Below, piece after piece: positions 1 to 9,465 of a stretch of DNA of 46,820 nt (the first letter of the stretch is position 1; each line of letters opens with the position of its first letter). The stretch covers positions 1 to 46,820 of the forward strand of contig NZ_AUJG01000018.1 in NCBI RefSeq assembly GCF_000424105.1, in the 5' to 3' direction. Both the position numbers and the translations under genes were made by a program. This DNA comes from Lachnospira multipara ATCC 19207 (GTDB taxonomy: Bacteria; Bacillota; Clostridia; Lachnospirales; Lachnospiraceae). A model generated the notes under the pieces. It was not told the origin of the DNA, ran no database searches, and worked only from the letters and a program-made list of their open reading frames with translations.

Positions 1-257
1 AAGAAATTCTTGTAGGCTTTCTGTAAATTCATTTGTACATTGGCAAGAGCTAGACTGTCTACTTCCCTAAGATAATGGTAATCGTTTTTATATTTAGCAG
101 GTGTCACAGTGGGGAATTTGCCCGTAGCTTTGTAGCCGTCAATCTTATCAGAAAGCATAAGATTCCAGACCTTACGACAACAGCCGAAGGTCTTAGCAAA
201 CATAACTTCTTGTTCAGTTGTAGGATATACTCTGTACTTAATTGCCTTATTTGCCAT
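1..257 (-). CDS. tnpB: RNA-guided nuclease/transposon protein TnpB, N-terminal part (runs off left edge)
   Basis: About 85 residues are visible. They begin MANKAIKYRVYPTTEQ and continue with a pattern FGCCRKVWNLML and then KYKNDYHYLREVDSLALANV. This matches the N-terminal wedge/helix-turn-helix region of TnpB (OrfB of IS605): the opening beta strand with RxYPT, then FGxxRxVxN. The ATG at 257 follows an AAGGAAAG ribosome binding site. TnpB is known as an omega-RNA-guided DNA nuclease that helps its element persist. The RuvC residues and the 3' omega-RNA region would lie left of the window. The gene is oriented like nifJ but is insulated from it by a terminator and the element-end hairpin. Confidence 0.88.
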   Translation of the reverse strand, partial: MANKAIKYRVYPTTEQEVMFAKTFGCCRKVWNLMLSDKIDGYKATGKFPTVTPAKYKNDYHYLREVDSLALANVQMNLQKAYKNF

Positions 258-339
258 CTTTCTTTCCTTATGCTTGAATGTATTGTTTAATAATATCTAC
301 AGTAACACCGTCTGAGTAATACGATAGATTTATACTTAT

Positions 340-368
340 ATTATACAATCAAATTACAAAATAGTCAA
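340..368 (-). promoter_or_regulatory. Promoter of tnpB
   Basis: On the minus strand TTGACT (363-368) and TATAAT (340-345) are separated by exactly 17 bases, a near-consensus sigma-A promoter. It lies inside the element, about 85 bases upstream of the tnpB start, so the element carries its own strong promoter. Confidence 0.8.
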
Positions 369-403
369 ACAAATGTTCTTATAGTAATTATATGTAACAA
401 AAA

Positions 404-476
404 ATGCCGTGTTATTCGCAATTCATCCCACCACCTACACTTCGTTTAGAGGTGGGGGATTTCTTGCTCACGGCAT
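404..476 (-). repeat. Subterminal hairpin of the IS element (left end)
   Basis: The outer arms ATGCCGTG (404-411) and CACGGCAT (469-476) are perfectly complementary. They enclose an imperfect inner hairpin, CCACCTACAC and GAGGTGGGGG, at about 431-458. On the minus strand the structure is followed by a run of T (398-403), so besides serving as a transposase recognition structure it could end transcripts coming from nifJ before they reach tnpB. Confidence 0.7.
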
Positions 477-497
477 GTTAAACTAGATTTTTAATGA

Positions 498-539
498 TAA
501 AAAAAGGACCTAAGAGACGGATAAACTGTCCCTTAGGCC
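498..539 (-). terminator. Terminator of nifJ
   Basis: Arms GGACCTAAGAGAC (506-518) and GTCCCTTAGGCC (528-539) pair with a mismatch. On the minus strand the stem is followed by seven T residues. It lies about 60 bases after the nifJ stop. Confidence 0.8.
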
Positions 540-598
540 CTTGCGTACCAACTATATTAATAACTAATCCCTAGTTATATCTTTAATTTAAAACCTTA

Positions 599-3500
599 TT
601 AGTCTTCCTGTCCGTAAAGAGCAACAAGCTTCTGAAGATGCTTAAATCTATCATTAGCTGCCTTCTCTGAATCAGCGAAGAGCTTCTCAGCTCTTTCTGG
701 GAATGGCTTAATAAGTCTTGTATAACGAGCTTCATTGTTAAGGAATTCCTGATAAGATCCATCACCTTCCTTAGATGTAAGTGTGAATGGATTCTTACCT
801 TCAGCCTTATTAGCTGGGTTGAATGAGAAGAGGTTCCAGTAACCAGACTTAACAGCCTTCTTCATTTCATCCTGGCAGTGGTTCATACCACCCTTAGCGA
901 TACCGTGAAGTTCGCAAGGAGCATAACCAATGATAAGTGATGGACCTGGATAAGCCTCAGCCTCAGCAATTGCCTTAACAGCCTGAGCTGGGTTTGCACC
1001 AAGAGCGATCTGTGCTACGTAAACGTAACCATAGCTCATAGCGATTTCAGCTAATGACTTCTTACCGATTTCCTTACCTGCTGCAGCGAACTGACAAACT
1101 TCACCGATGTTAGAAGCCTTAGATGCCTGTCCACCTGTATTAGAGTACATTTCTGTATCGAATACCATAACGTTAACGTTCTCGCCAGATGCAAGTACAT
1201 GATCAAGACCACCGAAACCGATATCGTAAGCCCAACCATCACCACCGAAGATCCATACAGACTTCTTAGCAAGGTAATCCTTCTTAGCAAGGATTTCTGG
1301 AGCGATTTCACAACCGTTAGCTGCTGCCTTCTCTAATTCAGCTACTAATGGAGCAACTGTATCAGAGTTCTTCTTTGTATCTTCCTTAGTGTCAAGGAAG
1401 TTCTTAGCTGCTGCCTTAAATTCAGCAGAAGCCTTATCAGATGCTGCCATCTCTTCGATCTTAGCAATAGCCTGATCTCTTAATACCTTCTGACCTAAGT
1501 ACATACCGAAACCGTGCTCAGCGTTATCTTCAAATAATGAGTTAGCCCAAGCTGGTCCCTTTAATGAATCCTTATTAACTGTATATGGTGATGTAGCAGC
1601 TGGACCACCCCAAATTGAAGAACAACCTGTTGCGTTAGAGATGTACATATGCTCACCAAATAACTGTGTAATTAATCTAGCATAAGATGTTTCTGCACAA
1701 CCTGCACATGAACCTGAGAATTCAAGTAATGGCTGGTTATACTGAGAACCGATTGGTGTTGTATCTGTAAATACTGGCTTGATTTCCTTCTTACCAACAT
1801 TTTCAACTAAGTAATTGAATACTGGCTGCTCTGCTGCCTGTGATTCCTGTGGAACCATCTTTAATGCACCCTTAGCTGCTGCAGGACACACAGTAACACA
1901 CTCACCACAACCCATACAGTCAAGTGGAGATACAGACATTGTAAACTTCATTGATGTATCTACTGCATGCTTAGAATCAGCTAACTTAATGTTTTCTGGA
2001 GCTGCTGAAACTTCAGCTGCATCTAAGATAAATGGTCTGATTGTAGCATGTGAACAAACAAATGCACAGCTATTACACTGAACACATGATGCTGGATCCC
2101 ATTCAGGAACCATAACTGCTGTACCTCTCTTCTCGTACTGAGAAGCACCTGTTTCAAACTGACCATCAGCGCAATCCTTGAATGCAGATACTGGAAGACT
2201 ATCACCATCCATTAATCCGATAGGATCAAGTAATTCGTTAACCATCTTAACTGTAGCAGGACGACCCTTACGATCGATAACCTTCTTTTCAGCTGTAGCA
2301 TTTGCCCAATCAGCTGGAACTTCTACCTTATGAAGAGCGTCAACACCAGCATCAATAGCCTTGTAGTTCATTTCAACTACTGCGTCACCCTTCTTAGAGT
2401 AAGACTTCTTAGCAGCTTCCTTCATAAATGTGACTGCATCATCGATAGGCATTACGTTAGCAAGCTTGAAGAATGCTGACTGTAAGATTGTGTTAGTTCT
2501 CTTACCCATACCGATTTCGATAGCCTTATCGATAGCGTTGATTGTATATAACTGAATGTTATTCTTAGCAATATACTGTTTAGCTTCTGCAGGCATATGT
2601 TCATTTAATTCTTCGTCTGACCACTGGCAGTTAATCATAAAGATTCCACCTGGCTTAACGTCCTGAACCATCTTGTAACCCTTGATTACGTAAGATGGGT
2701 TATGACATGCAACGAAGTCAGCCTGGTTAATATAGTAAGGAGATCTAATTGGGTTATCACCAAATCTTAAGTGAGAAATTGTGATACCACCTGTCTTCTT
2801 TGAATCATACTGGAAGTATGCCTGAATATACTTATCTGTATGGTCACCGATGATCTTAGTAGAGTTCTTGTTAGCACCTACTGTACCATCACCACCAAGA
2901 CCCCAGAACTTACATTCAACAGTACCCTTAGCAGCTGTAATAGGAGCTGGCTTAACTTCTGGAAGTGAAAGGTTAGTAACATCATCCACGATACCGATTG
3001 TAAATCTGTGCTTAGGCTGGTCATTCTCTAATTCCTTATATACAGCAAATACTGATGAAGGAGGAGTATCCTTTGAACCTAAACCGTAACGACCACCAAC
3101 TAATGTGATGTCATTTAAGCCTGCTTCACGAAGTGTTGTAGCAACATCAAGGTAAAGTGGCTCACCAAGAGAACCTGGTTCCTTTGTTCTATCAAGAACA
3201 GCAATCTTCTTAACTGACTTAGGTAATACCTTAAGTAAGCCCTTTGAAGACCATGGACGATATAATCTAACCTTAACAAGGCCGACCTTCTCACCCTTAG
3301 CTGTTAAATAATCAATAACTTCTTCACATACGTCATTAATAGAACCCATAGCGATAATAACTCTATCTGCATCAGCTGCACCATAGTAGTTAAATAAGTC
3401 GTAGTTAGTACCTAACTTCTCGTTAACCTTAGCCATGTACTTCTCTACTACTGCTGGAAGTTCATCGTATGCTGTATTACATGCTTCTCTGTGCTGGAAG

Positions 3501-4174
3501 AATACATCACCATTTTCATGAGAACCACGCATTGCTGGATGTTCTGGGTTAAGAGCATGAGCTCTGAATTCCTCAACTGCATCCATTGGGCACATATCCT
3601 TAAGATCTTCGTAATCCCATTCTTCAATCTTCTGAATTTCATGAGAAGTTCTAAAACCATCGAAGAAGTTAAGGAAAGGCACCTTACCTTCTAATGCTGC
3701 ACAGTGAGCTACTGGAGAAAGATCCATAACTTCCTGTGGGTTTGTTTCACAAAGCATTGCGAAACCTGTCTGACGACATGCGTATACATCACTATGATCA
3801 CCAAAGATATTAAGTGACTGTGTAGCTACTGTACGAGCTGATACGTCGAATACACATGGTAACTGCTCACCAGCAATCTTGTACATATTAGGAATCATAA
3901 GTAAAAGACCCTGTGAAGCTGTAAATGTTGTTGTAAGTGCACCAGCAGCTAATGAACCGTGAACAGTACCAGCTGCACCAGCTTCTGACTGCATCTCAGA
4001 AACCTTAACTGTGTTTCCGAAAATGTTCTTTCTACCGGCTGCAGACCACTGATCCACTACATCAGCCATTGGGCTTGATGGTGTAATTGGATAGATACCA
4101 GCTACTTCTGTGTAGGCATATGCTACATGAGCTGCGGCTGTGTTACCATCCATAGAATGTTTAACTCTTGCCAT
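599..4174 (-). CDS. nifJ: Pyruvate:ferredoxin (flavodoxin) oxidoreductase, homodimeric type
   Basis: A single-chain PFOR of 1191 residues, the usual length. It oxidises pyruvate and CoA to acetyl-CoA and CO2 and passes electrons to ferredoxin in the cytoplasm; it is central to anaerobic fermentation. Seen: the N-terminal pyruvate-binding signature YPITPSSPMAD (about 28-38), two 4Fe-4S motifs CVQCNSCAFVC (from C697) and CMGCGECVTVC (from C753), proximal-cluster cysteines CAGC (C823, C826), and the thiamine diphosphate motif GDGWAYDIGFGG (from about 978) ending with NTGGQASK. The ATG at 4174 follows AAAGGAGG with good spacing. It stands alone, divergent from an AraC-type regulator, with its own promoter, a leader palindrome and a terminator. 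Confidence 0.98.
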   Translation of the reverse strand: MARVKHSMDGNTAAAHVAYAYTEVAGIYPITPSSPMADVVDQWSAAGRKNIFGNTVKVSEMQSEAGAAGTVHGSLAAGALTTTFTASQGLLLMIPNMYKIAGEQLPCVFDVSARTVATQSLNIFGDHSDVYACRQTGFAMLCETNPQEVMDLSPVAHCAALEGKVPFLNFFDGFRTSHEIQKIEEWDYEDLKDMCPMDAVEEFRAHALNPEHPAMRGSHENGDVFFQHREACNTAYDELPAVVEKYMAKVNEKLGTNYDLFNYYGAADADRVIIAMGSINDVCEEVIDYLTAKGEKVGLVKVRLYRPWSSKGLLKVLPKSVKKIAVLDRTKEPGSLGEPLYLDVATTLREAGLNDITLVGGRYGLGSKDTPPSSVFAVYKELENDQPKHRFTIGIVDDVTNLSLPEVKPAPITAAKGTVECKFWGLGGDGTVGANKNSTKIIGDHTDKYIQAYFQYDSKKTGGITISHLRFGDNPIRSPYYINQADFVACHNPSYVIKGYKMVQDVKPGGIFMINCQWSDEELNEHMPAEAKQYIAKNNIQLYTINAIDKAIEIGMGKRTNTILQSAFFKLANVMPIDDAVTFMKEAAKKSYSKKGDAVVEMNYKAIDAGVDALHKVEVPADWANATAEKKVIDRKGRPATVKMVNELLDPIGLMDGDSLPVSAFKDCADGQFETGASQYEKRGTAVMVPEWDPASCVQCNSCAFVCSHATIRPFILDAAEVSAAPENIKLADSKHAVDTSMKFTMSVSPLDCMGCGECVTVCPAAAKGALKMVPQESQAAEQPVFNYLVENVGKKEIKPVFTDTTPIGSQYNQPLLEFSGSCAGCAETSYARLITQLFGEHMYISNATGCSSIWGGPAATSPYTVNKDSLKGPAWANSLFEDNAEHGFGMYLGQKVLRDQAIAKIEEMAASDKASAEFKAAAKNFLDTKEDTKKNSDTVAPLVAELEKAAANGCEIAPEILAKKDYLAKKSVWIFGGDGWAYDIGFGGLDHVLASGENVNVMVFDTEMYSNTGGQASKASNIGEVCQFAAAGKEIGKKSLAEIAMSYGYVYVAQIALGANPAQAVKAIAEAEAYPGPSLIIGYAPCELHGIAKGGMNHCQDEMKKAVKSGYWNLFSFNPANKAEGKNPFTLTSKEGDGSYQEFLNNEARYTRLIKPFPERAEKLFADSEKAANDRFKHLQKLVALYGQED

Positions 4175-4201
4175 TATATTTTCATCCTCCTTTTGATGCT
4201 T

Positions 4202-4225
4202 GACGTTATAGTACTACATAACGTC
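4202..4225. promoter_or_regulatory. Perfect inverted repeat in the nifJ leader (operator candidate)
   Basis: GACGTTAT (4202-4209) and ATAACGTC (4218-4225) are perfect 8-base arms around AGTACTAC. It lies between the proposed nifJ promoter and the nifJ ribosome binding site, where a bound protein would block elongation; an RNA hairpin is the alternative. The protein that binds, if any, is unknown. The divergent AraC-type regulator is one candidate. Confidence 0.5.
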
Positions 4226-4238
4226 GACTATATAATAT

Positions 4239-4268
4239 TTTATAGTTTTAGCACAAAAAAGTAAACAA
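4239..4268 (-). promoter_or_regulatory. Probable promoter of nifJ
   Basis: On the minus strand TTGTTT (4263-4268) and TATAAA (4239-4244) are 18 bases apart, about 65 bases before the nifJ start. The 420-base intergenic region (4175-4596) is very AT-rich. Apart from this promoter, the palindrome at 4202-4225 and the araC promoter, I see nothing in it. Confidence 0.55.
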
Positions 4269-4504
4269 TTTAAGGGCAAGAATTAAATAAAATACATAAA
4301 TTTTATCTATAAATTGTATACTTTTAATTTACTTAGTTAAATTTTTATCGTAATTTGATAATAATATAACCATATTAATAGTAAATAGACAAATATTTTA
4401 GTGTAACTATAGTTTTGGCATTGAAAAAAACATTGTGAAAAATATAATTTGTCATCCATTTTTTACAAAAGTTTACATTTCTTGAAAAAAAAGGACATTT
4501 TTTA

Positions 4505-4532
4505 TTGACTTTTGGAATAATTGTACTATTAT
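4505..4532 (+). promoter_or_regulatory. Probable promoter of the AraC-type regulator
   Basis: TTGACT (4505-4510) and TATTAT (4527-4532) are separated by 16 bases and lie about 65 bases upstream of the regulator's start codon. Confidence 0.6.
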
Positions 4533-4596
4533 TAAAATAGATAGAAATATTTATGATAAAAAAAGTCAGTTTGTTCAATATTTAAAGGAGGGAAAT

Positions 4597-5418
4597 ATGA
4601 GCACTACTAGCAACATGATTCAGCCTTATTTTGACTTAGACACAAGTGCATTTAAGGTAACAACAACTACTCTTTACACACCATCTCGTATGATGATTTA
4701 CGAGCTGGACGCTAAAAGACCAACCTCTCTTAATTTAAGAGTTGTACCATCACCATATATCGATTGGATTATTGGTTATAATGATGATAATGAAAATGCA
4801 ACGTTTTATTGCATTGGTCTTCAATCAGAGTACAAAGAAATAAAGCTTAAGGCTTACAAACATTTCTTTGGTGTACGTTTCGATGAAAAGGGGGCATATT
4901 TTGGAAAGGGCGTTGATGCAGAATCTTATCCTGTATTACTTAAAGATACAGTTTCAGACTACGCACCAGAAAAGGATTCTTTTGAGAAAATATTAATCGA
5001 CAACCTAAAGTCTAGCCAGTCTTCAAAGGAAAGAGTTAAGGCCTTTACAAATTACTTATCAAAGAGTAAGACTTTCGTTCCTATCTCGCCAATCGTTAAT
5101 GATATCGTAGATGATATTAACGCAAGCAAGGGAACACTTCCTATTCTTTCATTAGCAGACAAATATGGTTACTCATCAAGACATATTACAAGAATTTTCT
5201 TCTTAACATATGGCCTTACACCAAAGGAATATGCAAAATTAATTCGCTTCCAGTGTGTTGTTAAGGAAATGATTAAATATCCAAACCTTGAAATTGGAAA
5301 GATAATAAATGGCTACGGCTATTCTGATCAGGCTCACTTCCATAGGGATTTTAAGAAAATGATGCAGAATACACCAAGAGCATTTGAGCTTCTCTGCAGG
5401 GAGAAGGAAGGAAAGTAG
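4597..5418 (+). CDS. AraC-family transcriptional regulator
   Basis: A protein of 273 residues. The C-terminal third (about 165-268) is an AraC/XylS DNA-binding domain with two helix-turn-helix units: the first around 182-203 (LSLADKYGYSSRHITRIF), the second around 233-255 with the signature GYSDQAHFHRDFKK. The N-terminal 150 residues are a ligand-sensing type region that I cannot assign to a named effector class; the closest match is the beta-rich N-terminal module common in clostridial AraC proteins. The start is fixed by AAAGGAGG six bases upstream. It is divergent from nifJ and shares a 420-base intergenic region with it, so control of nifJ or autoregulation is plausible but inferred. Confidence 0.9.
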   Translation: MSTTSNMIQPYFDLDTSAFKVTTTTLYTPSRMMIYELDAKRPTSLNLRVVPSPYIDWIIGYNDDNENATFYCIGLQSEYKEIKLKAYKHFFGVRFDEKGAYFGKGVDAESYPVLLKDTVSDYAPEKDSFEKILIDNLKSSQSSKERVKAFTNYLSKSKTFVPISPIVNDIVDDINASKGTLPILSLADKYGYSSRHITRIFFLTYGLTPKEYAKLIRFQCVVKEMIKYPNLEIGKIINGYGYSDQAHFHRDFKKMMQNTPRAFELLCREKEGK

Positions 5419-5442
5419 ATTGCTAACGGCGTAGTGAATACT

Positions 5443-5480
5443 AGAAAAAAGACACGATACTTTGTATCGTGTCTTTTTTA
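5443..5480. terminator. Bidirectional terminator between araC-type gene and hemW
   Basis: AAAGACACGATAC and GTATCGTGTCTTT form a perfect stem with a TTT loop, flanked by A-runs on the left and T-runs on the right. It can therefore serve the plus-strand regulator and the minus-strand hemW operon. A second hairpin with GGGGC and GCCCC arms lies at about 5508-5535, just after the hemW stop. Confidence 0.88.
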
Positions 5481-5547
5481 CTACCAACGCCATTATGACA
5501 TTCTTTGAGGGGCTTAATCTTAAGCTGCAACGCCCCATCTGCATTAC

Positions 5548-6705
5548 CTAACCTATTATAAAATCCGCCATCACACTATTACTTATATCCACCCCACTTC
5601 TTGTGAGCTTCATCCTATCACCTTCAATCACAAGCAAACCTTTTTCCACGTTGCTTGCAATTTCTTTTTCATATTGTTTATTTATGTCTTCTCCGAAGCG
5701 CTCTTTATAGTCCTCTAGAGAGATGCCATCCGTTTTTCTAAGTCCTAAAAATACAAATTCTTCCTTAGCATCATTGATGTCCAATTTTTCCACATTTTCT
5801 CTAATGGAATCTAACTTCATGTCCTTTTTATTCAATGCGTCCATGTAAGCATTTATATCTCTAGTATTTGAGTATCTTGTTTCATTTACAAAGCTTGCAG
5901 CGCCAATACCAAAACCTAAATACGCTTCTCTATTCCAGTACTTCAGATTGTGAATGCACTCATAGCCCTTCTTTGCATAATTTGAAATCTCGTACTGTCT
6001 AAGCTTCGCCTTAGTTATCTGAGCTCTACCAAGCTCATACATATCTCTATCATCCTCGTCAGATGGGATACTTGGGTAATTGTTTATATTTTCAAAAAGC
6101 TTAGTACCCTCTTCAAGGATAAGTCCGTAAGCGGAGATGTGCTCAGGTTTAAAGGCAAGCACAGTCTTTAAGGTCTTTTCTAGACTTTCTTTAGTCTGCC
6201 CTGGAAGGCCTGTCATAATATCGATATTGATATTGTTAAAACCGTAGTTTCTAGCGAGTCTAAAGCTATCTCTAAACTCTTCAAAGCTATGTATTCTACC
6301 AAGCATCTTAAGCTCGTCGTTGTTTACCGACTGCAAGCCAAAGCTTATTCTATTAATTCCAGCATTTCTATAAATATAGGCCTTATCTTCATCAAGAGTT
6401 CCTGGATTGCACTCTAGACTCACCTCTGCGAATTCATTTATTTGAAAATGTGTTCTAAGGGCGTCCATGATTTCAACTATCAAGATTGGATCTAGGGTTG
6501 AAGGCGTTCCACCTCCAAAGAAAATGCTGTTGACATCCCTATCCTTAAAATCCTTTGAAGTCTTTTCAATCTCTTTAATGAGTGCGTGAACATAGCTATA
6601 TTTTGTTTCTTCATTTGCTGGTGCAGATAAAAAATCACAATAAATACATTTCTGCACACAAAAAGGGATATGTATATATATCCCTAATTGATTATTATTC
6701 TTCAT
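5548..6705 (-). CDS. hemW: Radical SAM heme chaperone HemW (formerly coproporphyrinogen oxidase-like)
   Basis: A protein of 385 residues. The radical SAM motif CxxxCxxC is seen as [10 protein letters not shown] (C16, C20, C23), preceded by [15 protein letters not shown] and the HemN-type C-terminal domain also match. HemW-type proteins (YCDF after the cluster) bind heme and deliver it to targets; they are not true coproporphyrinogen oxidases. The ATG lies inside the end of lepA, an 11-base overlap, and no clear ribosome binding site precedes it. This implies translational coupling to lepA. The lepA-hemW pairing is common in Firmicutes. Whether this probable anaerobe makes heme cannot be told from the window. 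Confidence 0.93.
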   Translation of the reverse strand: MKNNNQLGIYIHIPFCVQKCIYCDFLSAPANEETKYSYVHALIKEIEKTSKDFKDRDVNSIFFGGGTPSTLDPILIVEIMDALRTHFQINEFAEVSLECNPGTLDEDKAYIYRNAGINRISFGLQSVNNDELKMLGRIHSFEEFRDSFRLARNYGFNNINIDIMTGLPGQTKESLEKTLKTVLAFKPEHISAYGLILEEGTKLFENINNYPSIPSDEDDRDMYELGRAQITKAKLRQYEISNYAKKGYECIHNLKYWNREAYLGFGIGAASFVNETRYSNTRDINAYMDALNKKDMKLDSIRENVEKLDINDAKEEFVFLGLRKTDGISLEDYKERFGEDINKQYEKEIASNVEKGLLVIEGDRMKLTRSGVDISNSVMADFIIG

Positions 6706-8509
6706 CTAATTTTAGAACGCTCATAAACGCCTTTTGTGGAATGTCTACATTACCAATCTGGCGCATTCGCTTCTTTCCTTCTTTCTGCTTTTCAAGCAAT
6801 TTCTTCTTTCTTGAGATATCACCACCGTAACACTTAGCAAGTACATCCTTACGAAGCGCCTTAACAGTTTCTCTTGCAATGACTTTGCTTCCAATTGCTG
6901 CCTGAATTGGAATTTCAAATTGCTGTCTTGGAATTTCAAGCTTAAGCTTTTCACACATCTTTCTTCCACGCTCTTCAGCACTGCCAGCAAATACAATAAA
7001 TGAAAGGGCATCCACCTCTTCTTTGTTAATAAGAATATCAAGCTTAACAAGCTTAGATCTTACGTAACCCTTCATTTCATAGTCAAAAGAAGCATAACCT
7101 CTTGAACGAGACTTTAAGGCATCAAAGAAATCATAAATAATTTCGTTTAGTGGTAATTCATACTTAAGTAGAGCTCTTGTCTGCTCAATATATTCCATGC
7201 CAAGATAGATACCACGTCTCTCCTGACAAAGTTTCATAATAGGACCAACAAATTCTGTTGTTACCATGATTTCAGCATTAACAAATGGTTCTTCCATAAA
7301 GTCAATTTCTGAAGGATCTGGCATATTAGATGGATTAGTTAAATCAATAACCTCACCATTAGTTTTATGTACCTTATAAACTACGCCTGGTGCTGTAGTT
7401 ACAAGGTCTAGATTATACTCTCTTTCAAGTCTTTCCTGAATGATTTCAAGATGTAATAAACCAAGGAAGCCACATCTAAAACCAAAGCCTAAGGCAATAG
7501 ATGTTTCTGGTTCAAAGAAAAGTGAAGCATCATTAAGCTGTAGCTTTTCAAGGGCATCTCTTAAATCCTGGTACTTAGAACCATCTGCAGGATAAAGGCC
7601 ACAATAAACCATTGGATTAACCTTCTTATAACCTGGAAGTGGCTCACTACAAGGTCTGTTAGCATCTGTTACTGTATCACCTACACGGGTATCAGATACA
7701 TTTTTAATACTTGCAGTAATATAACCTACCATGCCGGCTGAAAGTTCATCACATGGAATAAATTGGCCTGCACCAAAATAACCAACCTCAACTACTTCTT
7801 CTGAAGCACCTGTGGCCATCATCTTAATCTTAGTGCCCTTCTTTACAGTTCCTTCCTTGACTCTTACAAATATAATTACACCCTTATAGGCATCATAAAT
7901 CGAATCAAAAATCAAGGCCTGAAGTGGCGCCTTTCTATCTCCTGTTGGAGCTGGAATCTTAGTTACAATCTGCTCTAATACCTCTTCAATATTAATTCCG
8001 TTCTTAGCCGAAATAAGAGGAGCATCCTGTGCCTCAATTCCTATTACATCTTCAATTTCATCTATTACTCTTTGTGGCTCTGCACTTGGTAAATCTATCT
8101 TGTTAATTACTGGGAAAACATCTAGGTCATGATCTAAAGCTAAGTAAACATTAGCTAAAGTCTGAGCCTCAATACCCTGTGCCGCATCTACAATTAAGAT
8201 AGCACCATCACAAGCAGCAAGAGCTCTTGAAACCTCGTAGTTAAAATCTACGTGACCTGGAGTATCAATTAAGTTGAAAATGTATTCTTCACCATCTTTT
8301 GCCTTATAAACAGTTCTTACTGTCTGGGCCTTAATTGTAATACCTCTTTCTCTTTCAAGATCCATATTATCAAGGACTTGTTCCTGCATTTCTCTACTAG
8401 TTAAAAGTCCTGTCTTCTCAATAATTCTGTCTGCTAATGTTGATTTACCGTGATCAATATGTGCGACTATGCAAAAGTTTCTAATATTTTCCTGTTTAAT
8501 GCTAGCCAT
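6695..8509 (-). CDS. lepA: Elongation factor 4 (ribosomal back-translocase LepA)
   Basis: A protein of 604 residues, the normal length. The translational GTPase motifs are seen: G1 AHIDHGKS (16-23), G2 within RERGIT, G3 DTPGH and G4 NKID. The C-terminal half has the LepA-specific domain, including [11 protein letters not shown] and the C-terminal [16 protein letters not shown] segment. It acts on ribosomes, remobilising or assisting complexes under stress. It is the second gene of a three-gene unit, 38 bases downstream of the amidase-like gene, and overlaps hemW. Confidence 0.98.
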   Translation of the reverse strand: MASIKQENIRNFCIVAHIDHGKSTLADRIIEKTGLLTSREMQEQVLDNMDLERERGITIKAQTVRTVYKAKDGEEYIFNLIDTPGHVDFNYEVSRALAACDGAILIVDAAQGIEAQTLANVYLALDHDLDVFPVINKIDLPSAEPQRVIDEIEDVIGIEAQDAPLISAKNGINIEEVLEQIVTKIPAPTGDRKAPLQALIFDSIYDAYKGVIIFVRVKEGTVKKGTKIKMMATGASEEVVEVGYFGAGQFIPCDELSAGMVGYITASIKNVSDTRVGDTVTDANRPCSEPLPGYKKVNPMVYCGLYPADGSKYQDLRDALEKLQLNDASLFFEPETSIALGFGFRCGFLGLLHLEIIQERLEREYNLDLVTTAPGVVYKVHKTNGEVIDLTNPSNMPDPSEIDFMEEPFVNAEIMVTTEFVGPIMKLCQERRGIYLGMEYIEQTRALLKYELPLNEIIYDFFDALKSRSRGYASFDYEMKGYVRSKLVKLDILINKEEVDALSFIVFAGSAEERGRKMCEKLKLEIPRQQFEIPIQAAIGSKVIARETVKALRKDVLAKCYGGDISRKKKLLEKQKEGKKRMRQIGNVDIPQKAFMSVLKLDEE

Positions 8510-8547
8510 AAAAATTACATTCCTTTTCTATTAATTATACCTTTAGA

Positions 8548-9330
8548 TTAATATCCTTGTGAAATAAGGTAAGAAGCGATTCCGTCTGCAATTGCCTGCG
8601 CTGTAGCATCTTCCTTAGTAGTAAACATTTCATTATCCTTTTCACTATCTAAAAATCCTAATAAAATGATACAGCTTGTGCTCTTAACCTGACTGTTAAT
8701 TGCATAATCTGATTCGGAAGATTTCTCTGTTCCTGCCTTAATTCCTCTGCTAGTAAAACCTTCATTGGCTATTTCCTCAAGAATTGAGTTTGATAATTCA
8801 ATAGCTTCAATTGGCTCACCAGAATAAATCCAGCTTTCCACGCCACTAGCCTTACCATTATAAACATTTCTTCCTAAAGAAACAACCACAGCAGCGTCAC
8901 TTTCATTAGCTGTTGCTACTCTATCTGAGTCTGAGACAGTCTTATCACTATCTCTTGTAAGTACTACTGTAACGCCCTTTGCTTCAAGCTTTTCCTTTAC
9001 TAGCTGGGCCATCTCTAAATTCTGATTCTTTAAAAGAGTGCCATCAAGAGAAGTACCACCATTAGATGAACCTCCAAGCTGAGGATCAACTACTACAGTG
9101 ACTTCTTTAGTTATCTCAGTTCCTGTTGCAACCTCATCTGAGGCCACATCTCCTGAGCTAAAGGTTACATTCTTAAGCTCATCATTGGCATAAGATGAAA
9201 TATTGCTGCCATAATCTAAATAAACCATAAGAACTAAAACAAGTAAAGAAATCAATGTTAATAGTCCAAAAATCTTGTCATAACGATAACTTTTCTGATT
9301 ATCCTTCTGAGTTTTCTTCTGATCTTTCAT
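8548..9330 (-). CDS. Membrane-anchored amidase_3-fold protein lacking all zinc ligands (predicted pseudo-enzyme)
   Basis: 260 residues: a short cytoplasmic N-terminus, one transmembrane segment (about 19-38), a linker, then an N-acetylmuramoyl-L-alanine amidase fold (about 76-260). The fold is recognisable from VVVDPxxGG (80-87), VVLTRDSDKTVSDSDRVATAN (the family's VxLTRxxD...RVxxAN), GVESW, RGIKAG and LLGFLDS. The catalytic positions are changed. The family DPGHGG reads DPQLGG (H to L85), the EKD glutamate is N102, the SIHxN histidine reads SLGRN (G153), and the ELGF glutamate reads LLGF (L223). It is therefore unlikely to hydrolyse peptidoglycan and may bind it or regulate another amidase (inference). 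The reading frame is intact and sits in an operon with lepA and hemW. Confidence 0.85.
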   Translation of the reverse strand: MKDQKKTQKDNQKSYRYDKIFGLLTLISLLVLVLMVYLDYGSNISSYANDELKNVTFSSGDVASDEVATGTEITKEVTVVVDPQLGGSSNGGTSLDGTLLKNQNLEMAQLVKEKLEAKGVTVVLTRDSDKTVSDSDRVATANESDAAVVVSLGRNVYNGKASGVESWIYSGEPIEAIELSNSILEEIANEGFTSRGIKAGTEKSSESDYAINSQVKSTSCIILLGFLDSEKDNEMFTTKEDATAQAIADGIASYLISQGY

Positions 9331-9465
9331 AAAATATGTTCCTCCCGATAATTAGTATCTGATTAAAATATCCCTATCCTGACCCATAGAAATTTATTCA
9401 TTTTTTCAAGTAAAAGTTGCTAGTTCAATTTTCTATCATTTTTTTAATTTTGTCAATTATAGAGA

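Larger units (their letters stand above)
1..476 (-). mobile_element. IS200/IS605-family (tnpB-type) insertion element, left end; continues past the window edge
   Basis: The stretch holds the 5' part of a tnpB gene, a strong promoter for it and an outer hairpin typical of the subterminal structures of IS200/IS605 elements. The hairpin end lies at about position 476, next to the terminator of nifJ. The other end and any tnpA lie outside the window, so whether the element is complete or able to move cannot be judged. The exact boundary is inferred from the hairpin, because these elements make no target duplication. Confidence 0.75.

Noticed and set aside
75-290. 71-codon plus-strand open frame at the left edge
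   Set aside because: It is antisense to the clear TnpB reading frame and has no recognisable features.
4375-4578. 67-codon minus-strand open frame between nifJ and the AraC-type gene
   Set aside because: It begins with TTG without a ribosome binding site, is composed of AT-driven residues, and covers the regulator's promoter.
5548-6705. True oxygen-independent coproporphyrinogen oxidase (HemN)
   Set aside because: The shorter length, the YCDF after the cluster and the pairing with lepA fit HemW rather than HemN.
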